A stretch of DNA of 64,000 bases, taken from Sphingobacteriia bacterium (GTDB lineage Bacteria; Bacteroidota; Bacteroidia; Chitinophagales; Chitinophagaceae). Shown here one piece after another: positions 9,271 through 16,766 of the stretch. The stretch covers positions 434,001-498,000 of the forward strand of contig JAFKLS010000017.1 of assembly GCA_017304675.1 (NCBI GenBank). The letters are read 5' to 3'. The translations under genes were made by a program, and so were the position numbers. Positions within the stretch are counted from its first letter, which is position 1. The number at the start of each line of letters is the position of its first letter. Under the pieces are notes generated by a model. The model had not been told where the DNA came from. It saw nothing but the letters and a program-made list of their open reading frames with translations, and made no database searches.

Positions 9271-9278
9271 CAAAGATA
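9271..9278 (-). promoter_or_regulatory. Bacteroidota -7 element (TATCTTTG) of the pnuC unit
   Basis: On the minus strand the bases read TATCTTTG, a perfect TAnnTTTG. It overlaps the TTG codon at 9271-9273, which argues that pnuC translation begins further in, at GTG 9246. Confidence 0.5.
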
Positions 9279-9322
9279 GCCATCCAAATGTTTTGTAATT
9301 TGGTTTAAAACTTATTACACAT

Positions 9323-9733
9323 ATGATACGTACAGCTACCGCCGTTTGGAACGGCTCAGGAAAAGAAGGTAACGGGCATCTTACAACTCAAAGCACAGTG
9401 CTTAACAACACCCAATATTCTTTCAATTCCCGTTTTGAGAACGGAATTGGAACCAACCCCGAAGAATTGGTGGCAGCAGCACATGCCGGTTGCTTTACCA
9501 TGAAGTTGAGTTTTGTACTTGGCGCAGCTGGTTTAACACCAGAAACGCTTAATACCAAATGCGAGTTAGAGTTTAAAGATGGTGCCATTACCAAATCTCA
9601 TTTAATTGTTGAGGGAAGAATACCGGGTGCAACAAAAGAGCAGTTTGATGCTGCAGTGAAAGATGCAGAAGCGAATTGCCCTATCAGTAAATTATTAAAT
9701 ACAGCTATCAGCAGTGAAGCTACTTTATTGTAA
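9323..9733 (+). CDS. OsmC family peroxiredoxin
   Basis: OsmC/Ohr proteins reduce organic hydroperoxides with a pair of cysteines. The 136-residue length is typical. The first reactive Cys is at 57 in [16 protein letters not shown] and the second at 119 in ANCPISKLL; the N-terminal [15 protein letters not shown] and [13 protein letters not shown] are also standard. The pattern is closer to the OsmC branch than to Ohr. It is divergent from pnuC, with 76 bp between starts, and is followed by a strong hairpin terminator, so it is probably monocistronic. Confidence 0.92.
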   Translation: MIRTATAVWNGSGKEGNGHLTTQSTVLNNTQYSFNSRFENGIGTNPEELVAAAHAGCFTMKLSFVLGAAGLTPETLNTKCELEFKDGAITKSHLIVEGRIPGATKEQFDAAVKDAEANCPISKLLNTAISSEATLL

Positions 9734-9752
9734 AAAAGAGAATATGTATGAA

Positions 9753-9786
9753 AGAAAGATGCTTGCAAAGGCATCTTTCTTTTTTT
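9753..9786 (+). terminator. Rho-independent terminator after osmC
   Basis: AGAAAGATGC (9753-9762) pairs with GCATCTTTCT (9771-9780), ten perfect pairs around an eight-base loop, followed directly by a T run to 9786. Confidence 0.85.
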
Positions 9787-9827
9787 AAACAAAAGGAATT
9801 ACATTTAGTCCAACAACAAAACCTTGT

Positions 9828-10658
9828 ATGATAAAGCAATCTTTTATCCTGCTTTGTACAATTTTTCTTTCTGATGTTTTGTTTGGCCAGGGCACTACCA
9901 ATACCACAACTTCGTCTTCATATTTTAAATTAGAATCTGCTTATATTAACGATAACATTTACAATGGCCGGAAAGATTCTCTCCCCTTTCCTAATATAAT
10001 TACATCATTAAACTATTACCATAAAAACGGGCTTAGCATCGGCAGCTCGGTTTCGTATGCAGCCGACAAAGGTTATTTTGATCTGTTTACAATTGATGCC
10101 GGCTATGATTTTAATATTACTGATAAGCTCAGCGGATCTTTATATGGCAGTAAATATTTTTATAACACTACCAGTAATTCTGTAAAAGGTGCCACCAAAG
10201 GTGTGTTGGGAGGGATGATCAGTTTTGAACCCGGCCTTATCAGCAGCAGCTTAGATATTGGCTTTTTATTTTCCAATAAAACAGATGTTTACATTACTCC
10301 TTCTGTTTACCATGATTTTAGCTTTGGAGAAGAAAACAATAATTTTTCAGTAAGCCCCAATTTTAAACTAACTTTTGGATCGTTAAACTATTATGCAGCA
10401 TATCTTAACAAACCCAAAAAAGGCCGAACACAGCCACAGCACGTAGAAGTGCAGAATGCCAAAAACATCAACTTATTAGATTACGAGTTCTCTATTCCGT
10501 TAACGTATAAGCTAAATAAGCTAAGCCTGTTTTTTACGCCGGCTTATGTTATACCTCAAAGTCCATTGCAGATTACCAAACCCAATGGCACTATATATTA
10601 TACCGAGCCACTGGATAATAGTTTTTATTTTGAAGTTGGAGCCAGTATAAGGTTTTAA
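9828..10658 (+). CDS. Hypothetical outer-membrane beta-barrel-like protein
   Basis: A 276-residue protein with an N-terminal signal peptide (cleavage after VLFGQ). The mature part shows many alternating polar/aromatic strands with glycine turns, and ends in FYFEVGASIRF, the terminal aromatic residue typical of outer-membrane barrels. I cannot assign a named family. It stands between two terminators (9753-9786 and 10666-10689), so it is probably its own transcription unit. Confidence 0.65.
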   Translation: MIKQSFILLCTIFLSDVLFGQGTTNTTTSSSYFKLESAYINDNIYNGRKDSLPFPNIITSLNYYHKNGLSIGSSVSYAADKGYFDLFTIDAGYDFNITDKLSGSLYGSKYFYNTTSNSVKGATKGVLGGMISFEPGLISSSLDIGFLFSNKTDVYITPSVYHDFSFGEENNNFSVSPNFKLTFGSLNYYAAYLNKPKKGRTQPQHVEVQNAKNINLLDYEFSIPLTYKLNKLSLFFTPAYVIPQSPLQITKPNGTIYYTEPLDNSFYFEVGASIRF

Positions 10659-10665
10659 AATAAAA

Positions 10666-10689
10666 AGCCGAAAAAATATTTTTTCGGCT
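10666..10689. terminator. Bidirectional terminator between convergent genes
   Basis: AGCCGAAAAAAT (10666-10677) and ATTTTTTCGGCT (10678-10689) form a perfect 24-base palindrome with A/T tracts inside the arms. It lies between the plus-strand barrel gene and the minus-strand acyl-CoA dehydrogenase. Confidence 0.7.
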
Positions 10690-10712
10690 CAGTTTGTGTG
10701 TTGAAACCTTTA

Positions 10713-12506
10713 CTAGAAACAATATTTGTTGGCTTCAAGCATTTTGTTACAAATTCTTCTCCTCGCTTCTTTTGTATTGAATGGATCTACTTTGGTAAAT
10801 CTCTTCAATCCAATATGCATCATTCGTAACTCATCGCCATCGGCAAAACTATTCAATGCATCTTTACCGGCTTTGTTAATTTTATCTGCTGCATCGTATA
10901 AATATGTTCTCATAATATCTGCCTGCAGGCTTGTGGCATCGTCTCCATGTTGTTCGCTAAGTTTCATTACACGCAGCAAAGCACTTTCTGCATGAAATGT
11001 TTCAATAGCCATATCTGCTATATTCATTAATATTTCCTGTTCTTTATCCAGGCTCATCATCAGTTTTTGAACTGCAGCCCCGGCCACCATTAAAATGGCT
11101 TTTTTAAAGTTGCCGATATATTTTTTTTCTTTTGCAAAAGCACTTTCATCATCAGTTGCAAAGTCAGGAATACTCATGAGCTCTTTTGAAACAGCCATTG
11201 CCGGGCCCATTAAATCAAGCTTTCCTTTCATGGCACGTTTTAAAACCATATCAACGGTTAACAAACGATTGATCTCATTTGTTCCTTCATAAATTCTATT
11301 GATGCGGCTATCTCTATATGCCCTGCTGATATTGTATTCATCACTAAAACCATTGCCTCCGTGTACTTGTACGCCTTCATCTACCACAAAATCCAGTACT
11401 TCACTTCCAAATACTTTAAGCATGGCGCATTCAATGGCGTACTCTTCGGCAGCACCTAATAAGGCTTCGTTAAAAGGCTTACCGTTTTGCATTAATTCCT
11501 GTTCTTTATCGTCAATCCATTTAGATGTTCTGTATAATCCGCTTTCGCCAACCCATATTTTAATAGCCATTTCAGCCAATTTATGTTTAATGGCTCCAAA
11601 CTTGGCAATAGGTAATTTAAACTGCTCACGTGTAGCAGCATACTGTACAGATATGGTTGCCGCATGTTTGCTTCCGCCTAATGCAGCGGCACATAATTTT
11701 AATCGGCCAATGTTTAAAATATTAAATGCAATGATGTGCCCTTTGCCAATTTCCCCCAATACATTCTCTACAGGTACTTTGCAATCCTGAAAGTATAGTT
11801 GCACCGTTGAAGATCCTTTAATACCCATTTTGTGTTCTTCCGGCCCTTGTGTAAAACCTTCAAATCCACGTTCTACAATAAACCCGGTAAACTTATCGCC
11901 ATCTATTTTGGCAAATACGGTATATACATCTGCAAAGCCGCCATTAGTTATCCAGCATTTTTGTCCATTCAATAAATAATATTTTCCATCACTGCTTAAT
12001 GTTGCTGTTGTTTTTGCTCCTAAAGCATCACTTCCACTGTTAGGCTCGGTTAAGCCGTAAGCTCCTTTCCATTCTCCACTGGCCAGCCTGGGTATATATT
12101 TTTGCTTTTGCGATTCTGTTCCAAAATACAATATGGGTAAAGATCCTATGCCGGTATGTGCTGCAACAGCTACGCTGAAAGAATGGCCTCCTCCTAACCC
12201 TTCATTTACGATGGTTGATGTAATGAAATCTTTTCCAAGACCGCCATATTGTTCAGGAAATGAAGTTGATAATAATCCCTGCTCTCCTGCTTTTTCTAAG
12301 AGGTTTTGCATCAGGCCTTCTTCTTGCTTATCAATTTTATCCAGGTTGGGTGTAACTTCTGCAGATAAAAATTGTTCGCACATATCCATTACCATTTTCT
12401 GTTCCTCATCAAAATCTTCGGGAACAAATGTTTCAAATGGATTGCTTTCTTTAATTAACCATTCGCCTCCCTGCAGGGCTTTTGATTGTTGTGTGGCAGC
12501 ACTCAT
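10713..12506 (-). CDS. Acyl-CoA dehydrogenase
   Basis: An FAD-dependent acyl-CoA dehydrogenase for fatty-acid beta-oxidation. At 597 residues it has the standard fold (about 30-430) plus a C-terminal extension like the very-long-chain/ACAD9 class. Signatures are AYGLTEPNSGSDA (about 148-160), KCWITNGGFADVYTVFAK, the helix NRIYEGTNEINR with the expected catalytic glutamate (EGTNEI), and VQVHGGNGFSDEY. The MarR-family gene 49 bp upstream on the same strand probably regulates it. The ATG start and the poly-aromatic C-terminus (NKYCF) are clear. Confidence 0.93.
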   Translation of the reverse strand: MSAATQQSKALQGGEWLIKESNPFETFVPEDFDEEQKMVMDMCEQFLSAEVTPNLDKIDKQEEGLMQNLLEKAGEQGLLSTSFPEQYGGLGKDFITSTIVNEGLGGGHSFSVAVAAHTGIGSLPILYFGTESQKQKYIPRLASGEWKGAYGLTEPNSGSDALGAKTTATLSSDGKYYLLNGQKCWITNGGFADVYTVFAKIDGDKFTGFIVERGFEGFTQGPEEHKMGIKGSSTVQLYFQDCKVPVENVLGEIGKGHIIAFNILNIGRLKLCAAALGGSKHAATISVQYAATREQFKLPIAKFGAIKHKLAEMAIKIWVGESGLYRTSKWIDDKEQELMQNGKPFNEALLGAAEEYAIECAMLKVFGSEVLDFVVDEGVQVHGGNGFSDEYNISRAYRDSRINRIYEGTNEINRLLTVDMVLKRAMKGKLDLMGPAMAVSKELMSIPDFATDDESAFAKEKKYIGNFKKAILMVAGAAVQKLMMSLDKEQEILMNIADMAIETFHAESALLRVMKLSEQHGDDATSLQADIMRTYLYDAADKINKAGKDALNSFADGDELRMMHIGLKRFTKVDPFNTKEARRRICNKMLEANKYCF

Positions 12507-12555
12507 AGAGCTTTTTTTAAAAGTTAGAATATGTTTTTGAATGATCTGTGTAATG

Positions 12556-13008
12556 TTATTTTACTTCTGCGTTCAAATTATCATATACTTTCTGCAGTAC
12601 TATTTTAACCGTTTCTATTTCATCTTTAGCAATGCCTACTAAAGCTTCATCCATAGTTTTATTGGCCAGGTCTATTGTATGTTGTTGTAAATCTTTCGCC
12701 GAATCGGTTAAATAAATCTGGTTCTTCCTTTTGTCGTATTTCGATGTGGTTCTTTTAACCAGTTTCAATTTCTCTAAATTATCTATAAGCCGGGTAATGC
12801 TTGGCTTATCCCTAAAAGTTCTGTTGCACAGGTCTTGCTGGCTCAACCCGTCTTCTTTCCATAAATGGTACAAAACACTCCATTGCTCAATGGTTATATC
12901 TAACCCCGCATCCCTGAAATTTTTTTGCATACGCCTTGCCACGGCAGCTGCTGCCATGGCATTGATTACGCTGTATAATTCTCCTCTTTTAAAATGACTA
13001 TTGGCCAT
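12556..13008 (-). CDS. MarR family transcriptional regulator
   Basis: A 150-residue winged-helix DNA-binding protein. The helix-turn-helix and wing are visible at about 50-95: EQWSVLYHLWKEDGLSQQ, then FRDKPSITRLIDNLEKLKLVKR and KRKNQIYLTDSAK, which match MarR. Members usually act as dimeric repressors released by small ligands. It lies upstream of and in the same direction as the acyl-CoA dehydrogenase, so control of fatty-acid metabolism is likely, and diverges from a plus-strand hydrolase gene across a 95-bp region. Confidence 0.9.
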   Translation of the reverse strand: MANSHFKRGELYSVINAMAAAAVARRMQKNFRDAGLDITIEQWSVLYHLWKEDGLSQQDLCNRTFRDKPSITRLIDNLEKLKLVKRTTSKYDKRKNQIYLTDSAKDLQQHTIDLANKTMDEALVGIAKDEIETVKIVLQKVYDNLNAEVK

Positions 13009-13103
13009 ATAGTTGTTTATGCAACTAATTTCAAAATTGATGTATCTTTAGCACACCACCAAACATTTTTATTAAAATTTTCTGACCAAGCGTATAATTG
13101 CTT

Positions 13104-13904
13104 ATGCAAAAAAAGCATTTGATTTATAAAACATCCCTTATTGAATACCAGGTTTGGGGTAATGGGGAAAATATACTGCTGGCTTTTCATGGTTATGGAG
13201 AGTCTGCAGAAAGTTTTTGGATTTTTGAACCATTTATTGCAGCCACTCATACCCTTATTGCCATTAACCTCCCCTTTCATGGCAATACAAAATGGGATGT
13301 GTTGACTGATTTTAGTCCTCAGGAACTGTTGTTCATCATTCAACAGATTAATCCCGCTACAACACGGCCTTTTAGTATAATCGGTTATAGTATGGGCGGA
13401 AGGGTTGCTTTAAAAATGTATGAATTATACCCGGCACTTATTAAAAAGATGATCTTGGTTGCACCAGACGGGTTGCATAAAAATCCGTGGCAATTTTTAG
13501 CTACACAAACCAGCTTGGGCAACCGTTTATTTAAGTTGTGCATGCATTATCCGCAGCCCATGTTTTTGTTAATGGAGCTTTCTTATAAACTTGGTTTTTT
13601 TAATAAGAGCGTATACTCTTTCGTTAAATTTTATTTAACGGAAAAAGATGCGAGGCTTATGCTCTATGATCGTTGGACATGTATGAGAGAATTTTATCCT
13701 TCACATTCTGCTATACAAAGCAATATAAGAAAGTACAATACCAATATTCATTTGATCTTTGGTAAGTACGATAAAATAATTCTTACAAAGAGAGGCATAC
13801 TTTTTCAACAGCCTGTAACAGAATATGTAACCATTACAGAAATAGATGCCGGGCACCAGCTTCTTAAAGAAAAGTATGCAGCTCAGATTGCTGCGTTAAT
13901 ATAG
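13104..13904 (+). CDS. Alpha/beta-hydrolase
   Basis: A 266-residue hydrolase of the alpha/beta fold. The oxyanion region LLAFHGYGESAESFW, the nucleophile elbow IGYSMGGRVAL (Ser in GYSMGG), the acid-containing strand IHLIFGKYDKI and the terminal histidine AGHQLL are all in order. The ATG at 13104 is chosen over a TTG two codons upstream. It is followed after 26 bp by a GT2 gene and may be co-transcribed with it. Substrate unknown; a lipid or ester linked to the glycosyltransferase product is possible. Confidence 0.85.
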   Translation: MQKKHLIYKTSLIEYQVWGNGENILLAFHGYGESAESFWIFEPFIAATHTLIAINLPFHGNTKWDVLTDFSPQELLFIIQQINPATTRPFSIIGYSMGGRVALKMYELYPALIKKMILVAPDGLHKNPWQFLATQTSLGNRLFKLCMHYPQPMFLLMELSYKLGFFNKSVYSFVKFYLTEKDARLMLYDRWTCMREFYPSHSAIQSNIRKYNTNIHLIFGKYDKIILTKRGILFQQPVTEYVTITEIDAGHQLLKEKYAAQIAALI

Positions 13905-13930
13905 TAAATAATGATTTTCTTTGCTTTGCC

Positions 13931-15079
13931 ATGTTAGCCAGTATTTTATTAGTTATTTTTTCTGTTTTATTTATTTTATATGCTATTATCATTTATCTCT
14001 ACAGAGTTTGGTTTTTAAGGCTACAGCTCTTTACTCTAAATAAACTGCGTGAGCCCTTAACAAAGTTTACAATTATTATACCTGCAAGAGATGAGGAGAA
14101 AAATATTGAAGCATGCCTTGTATCTGTTTTAAATCAACAATATCCGGCCGGTTTATTTGAAGTGATTGTGATAGATGATCACTCTCTTGATCAAACACCT
14201 TATATTGTTCAATCTTTACAAAATAAATATGCCAATCTAAAACTTCTGAGCCTTGCCAACGAATTGAATGGCGAAGTATTAAACGCATATAAGAAGAAGG
14301 CAATAGAAAAAGCAATAGAACAATCAACCGGTAATTGGATTGTTACCACCGATGCAGATTGTATGGTAAAGTCAACCTGGCTTTTATATTATGATGCATA
14401 CATTCAAGACACCAATGCTGTTTTTATAGCAGCGCCCGTTTTATTTAACAAGAAAGCATCTATTCTTTCCATGCTGCAATACATAGATTTTATTGGTATG
14501 CAGGCTATAACGGCTGCTGCTGTTTCTGCAGGCTTCCACAGCATGTGCAATGGTGCCAATCTTGCTTACAGGAAAGATGTTTTTTATGAAGTGAACGGAT
14601 TTAAAGGAATTGATAATATTGCCAGTGGTGATGATATGTTATTGATGAATAAGATAAAAGAAAAACATCCCCGTGGCATTGGTTATTTATTTAGCAGGGA
14701 AGCAATTGTAACCACCGATCCTATGCCAGACTGGAAGAGTTTTTTCAATCAAAGAATAAGGTGGGCCAGTAAATCTGATCAATATAAAGACAAAAATGTT
14801 TTTTGGGTGTTGGTATTGGTGTACTTGTTAAATGCCATGTTGTTAATAGCAGGCCTGCTCTCTTTTGTCAATATAAAAATTGCTGTAATTTTCTTTTTTG
14901 CAATAGCAATCAAAACATTAATTGAATTACTTTTTATTGTACCGGCGCAATATTTTTTTGGAGAAAAATTCTTGCTTTGGTTTCCTGTATTGCAACCATT
15001 TCATATCCTGTACATAGTTTTAGCAGGATGGTTAGGAAAATTTGGCAAATACCAGTGGAAAGGCCGGGTTGTTAAATAG
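13931..15079 (+). CDS. Membrane-bound family 2 glycosyltransferase
   Basis: A 382-residue GT-A enzyme that transfers sugar from a nucleotide-sugar. It has an N-terminal membrane helix (about 1-25), the GT2 start FTIIIPARDEEKNIEACL, the first acidic motif EVIVIDDHSLDQTP, the metal-binding TTDADCMV, the acceptor-site GDDMLL and the QRIRWASK motif of processive or polyisoprenyl-dependent enzymes. Two or three membrane helices close the protein. Gene order suggests partnership with the hydrolase upstream. The 3' end overlaps a small minus-strand reading frame by eight bases. Confidence 0.88.
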   Translation: MLASILLVIFSVLFILYAIIIYLYRVWFLRLQLFTLNKLREPLTKFTIIIPARDEEKNIEACLVSVLNQQYPAGLFEVIVIDDHSLDQTPYIVQSLQNKYANLKLLSLANELNGEVLNAYKKKAIEKAIEQSTGNWIVTTDADCMVKSTWLLYYDAYIQDTNAVFIAAPVLFNKKASILSMLQYIDFIGMQAITAAAVSAGFHSMCNGANLAYRKDVFYEVNGFKGIDNIASGDDMLLMNKIKEKHPRGIGYLFSREAIVTTDPMPDWKSFFNQRIRWASKSDQYKDKNVFWVLVLVYLLNAMLLIAGLLSFVNIKIAVIFFFAIAIKTLIELLFIVPAQYFFGEKFLLWFPVLQPFHILYIVLAGWLGKFGKYQWKGRVVK

Positions 15080-15179
15080 TTTCTTCAGATTTGCTCGATT
15101 GTTGATCGGGCCACCAGGCATATACAATTAACATGATGGTTGCCAATAACAAAAACGGAAGGGAAAATAAATTTTTCAT
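15072..15179 (-). CDS. Possible 35-residue single-span membrane protein
   Basis: An ATG at 15179 opens a 35-codon frame: a positively charged start (MKN), about 18 hydrophobic residues (LFSLPFLLLATIMLIVYA), then WWPDQQSSKSEETI. This is the form of a small N-in membrane protein with a polar tail. It overlaps the last eight bases of the convergent GT2 gene. I found no clear promoter element, so coding is plausible but unproven. Confidence 0.35.
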   Translation of the reverse strand: MKNLFSLPFLLLATIMLIVYAWWPDQQSSKSEETI

Positions 15180-15379
15180 AACTGCACGTTTAAGGTTTGA
15201 CCAATTAATACCGTGAAGGTTTAAATAATAGATATCAAATTCTCTTCCAGTGCTGTTTTATAAGAAATATTTTTCGGTGAATACCCAAAGAATATGGGTA
15301 AGAGCCAAATGCAATGCAGCATTAACATTTTCTTGTAATTGAAAGTACTACAAAAAATATTTATCACTGTACAAATACA

Positions 15380-15409
15380 AAAGCCTGAACTTATTATTCA
15401 GGCTTTTTT
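15380..15409. terminator. Bidirectional terminator
   Basis: AAAGCCTGAA (15380-15389) pairs with TTCAGGCTTT (15398-15407) around an eight-base loop; T tracts follow on both strands. It can stop the minus-strand lipoprotein gene. The rest of 15180-15379 holds nothing I can name. Confidence 0.75.
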
Positions 15410-15436
15410 AATATTAAAATATGCTTAATTTATAAT

Positions 15437-15856
15437 TTATTTCGCTGCAAAAATAAAACTACCCGTCCACACATTTGATGAAGAAGATAAAGATGTTACT
15501 GTTACAGTACACTTACAACTTACAGAACCTGTTGGAATATTAGTGATCGTAAAATTATTGGCAGCATTAGCATTACTTACAGTAGTTGAGAAGAATGTAA
15601 CATTAGAAGTTTGATTTGTTGCTGCAACATCAATCCTCACTCCATTAGAAGGCATGGTAGAAGTAACCGTTACTGTTAACGGCAATCCTGAGCCTAAAGC
15701 TTGTGCAGGCAGGTTACTTCCTGCAGCGGGGTTTAAAGTAACAGCAAGAGTAGCCTCTGTTGTTGAAGAGCCACCGCCACTCGCACCTTTTCCACAACTA
15801 AGCGTAACAACTGAAATAGAAATTAAAGCAATACATAAAAAATAAATCCTTCGCAT
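15437..15856 (-). CDS. Hypothetical lipoprotein
   Basis: A 139-residue protein with a lipoprotein signal: hydrophobic stretch then LSC at about 19-21, followed by GKGASGGGSS. The glycine/serine-rich spacer right after the lipid cysteine is common in Bacteroidota lipoproteins. The mature part is threonine- and valine-rich, with an immunoglobulin-like look (LPLTVTVTSTMPSNGVRIDV) and two cysteines close together (SCKC). No family is recognised. It lies downstream of the Lrp-type regulator on the same strand. Confidence 0.6.
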   Translation of the reverse strand: MRRIYFLCIALISISVVTLSCGKGASGGGSSTTEATLAVTLNPAAGSNLPAQALGSGLPLTVTVTSTMPSNGVRIDVAATNQTSNVTFFSTTVSNANAANNFTITNIPTGSVSCKCTVTVTSLSSSSNVWTGSFIFAAK

Positions 15857-15916
15857 AAAAACAATTTACTTGTGTTAAAAATAAGCAGAAAGCCAATACC
15901 AATAACTGCTTTTCTA

Positions 15917-16381
15917 CTAAATTACCCTCACGGTTCTGTTAATACTCTCTTCAAGAGATATTATTGTTTCTGTTCTGGCTATCCCTTTTACACTTTGAAG
16001 TTTATCGTGCAACACTTCCCTTAACTGCTCTATATCCTTACATACAATCTCAGCAAACATACTATAGTTGCCCGTAGTATAATTTAGCCTTACTATTTCT
16101 GCTATTTCATTCAATTGCTTGGCAACATTATCATATAAAGAACTTTTTTCAAGATAAATGCCAATAAAAGCCACCACATCGTATCCAAGCATCTTAAAAT
16201 CTACCGAGAGTTTTTTCCCTTTAACAAGTTTTTGTTCTTCCAATTTCTTCATGCGTACATGAATGGTTCCGCCGGAAACAAATAATTTTTTGCCCAGGTC
16301 TGCGTAAGAAATATCTGCATCTTCAATCATTGCCTGAATAATCTGCAGATCCAATTTGTCAATATTCAATGGAAGTGGCAT
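15917..16381 (-). CDS. Lrp/AsnC family transcriptional regulator
   Basis: A 154-residue regulator with an N-terminal helix-turn-helix (LDLQIIQAMIEDADISYADLG and VSGGTIHVRMKKLEEQKLVKG) and a C-terminal RAM ligand-binding domain (about 65-145) including the VRLNYTTGNYSMFAEIVCKD stretch. Such proteins sense amino acids and control their metabolism. The ATG at 16381 is preferred; a TTG three codons upstream is in frame. A promoter-like region lies upstream, back to back with the tRNA-like RNA gene. Confidence 0.9.
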   Translation of the reverse strand: MPLPLNIDKLDLQIIQAMIEDADISYADLGKKLFVSGGTIHVRMKKLEEQKLVKGKKLSVDFKMLGYDVVAFIGIYLEKSSLYDNVAKQLNEIAEIVRLNYTTGNYSMFAEIVCKDIEQLREVLHDKLQSVKGIARTETIISLEESINRTVRVI

Positions 16382-16491
16382 TTTGAACAATCGTTTTTAA
16401 AAATTTTCATCCAAAATAATGATTAATTAGATTATTTCAATACTTTATTTTTTTTATTTGGAATTTTTATACTTAAAACAACATTATCGTG

Positions 16492-16499
16492 TAATCTTG
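16492..16499 (+). promoter_or_regulatory. Promoter-like element before the tRNA-like RNA
   Basis: TAATCTTG matches TAnnTTTG in all but one fixed position and lies 30 bases before the predicted mature 5' end, a normal leader length for a processed tRNA-type transcript. Confidence 0.35.
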
Positions 16500-16529
16500 T
16501 ATTGCAAAACAAAAACAAGTTCTTTACAC

Positions 16530-16691
16530 TGTGGGGTGATGAAATTTTTGGCAGACATGCCCTCTCGTCTCGGGGGTGGGGACCAAAGGATAAACGCAGC
16601 ATAGAGCCTCCTGCAAAGGAGACCGGGGTTGACCACCGGACTTTGTACTGTAGCTAACTTCCCCGTGTAGGTTCGACTCCTACCCCTACAG
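16530..16691 (+). ncRNA. Unusual 162-nt tRNA-like RNA with an oversized variable region
   Basis: The ends fold as a tRNA. Acceptor: TGTGGGG (16530-16536) with CCCTACA (16684-16690), seven pairs with one G-U, then G at 16691. D arm: ATG (16539-16541) with CAT (16556-16558), a 14-base loop containing GG and closely resembling tRNA-Leu. T arm: GTAGG, loop TTCGACT, CCTAC (16667-16683). The anticodon-position arm is CCCTC/GGGGG with loop TCGTCTC, which lacks U33 and gives no Leu anticodon. The variable region is about 88 nt: GGGGA/TCCCC (16578-16582, 16660-16664) encloses CAAAG/CTTTG (16584-16588, 16641-16645) and two hairpins (CTCCT-GCAA-AGGAG at 16608-16621; CCGGGG-TTGA-CC-A-CCGG at 16623-16639). 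No CCA is encoded. No tag frame is seen, and it is too short for tmRNA. The gene for the tRNA methylase TrmB follows. Confidence 0.6.
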
Positions 16692-16710
16692 CTTTTTTCT
16701 CAGTGTGTTG

Positions 16711-16745
16711 AAGCCCATAAAGTTTTTACTTTGAGGGCTTTTTTA
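16711..16745 (+). terminator. Terminator after the tRNA-like RNA
   Basis: AAGCCC (16711-16716) pairs with GGGCTT (16735-16740); inside, AAAGT (16719-16723) pairs with ACTTT (16728-16732) around TTTT. A T run follows to about 16744. It separates the RNA gene from trmB. Confidence 0.75.
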
Positions 16746-16752
16746 TTTCGGA

Positions 16753-16760
16753 TAGTTTTG
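16753..16760 (+). promoter_or_regulatory. Bacteroidota -7 element (TAGTTTTG) of trmB
   Basis: TAGTTTTG is a perfect TAnnTTTG, six bases before the trmB ATG at 16767. It decides the start: an earlier in-frame start at 16731 would lie upstream of the promoter and within the preceding terminator. Confidence 0.6.
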
Positions 16761-16766
16761 CCATCT

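Noticed and set aside
9247-9322. Riboswitch upstream of pnuC
   Set aside because: Only 76 bases separate the divergent starts, with a promoter inside; no room for a TPP or NAD-type riboswitch fold.
11299-11790. 163-residue plus-strand frame within the acyl-CoA dehydrogenase gene
   Set aside because: Antisense to a gene with clear family motifs; no promoter or family signature of its own.
10713-12506. Polyketide or other special role for the 597-residue acyl-CoA dehydrogenase
   Set aside because: The length and motifs match the common long bacterial class with a MarR regulator; nothing unusual seen.
16530-16691. tmRNA, 4.5S RNA, RNase P RNA or an intron-bearing tRNA-Leu
   Set aside because: There is no tag-peptide frame and the length is less than half that of tmRNA; the conserved loops of 4.5S and RNase P RNA are missing; the insert is too short for a group I intron and lacks its core sequences.
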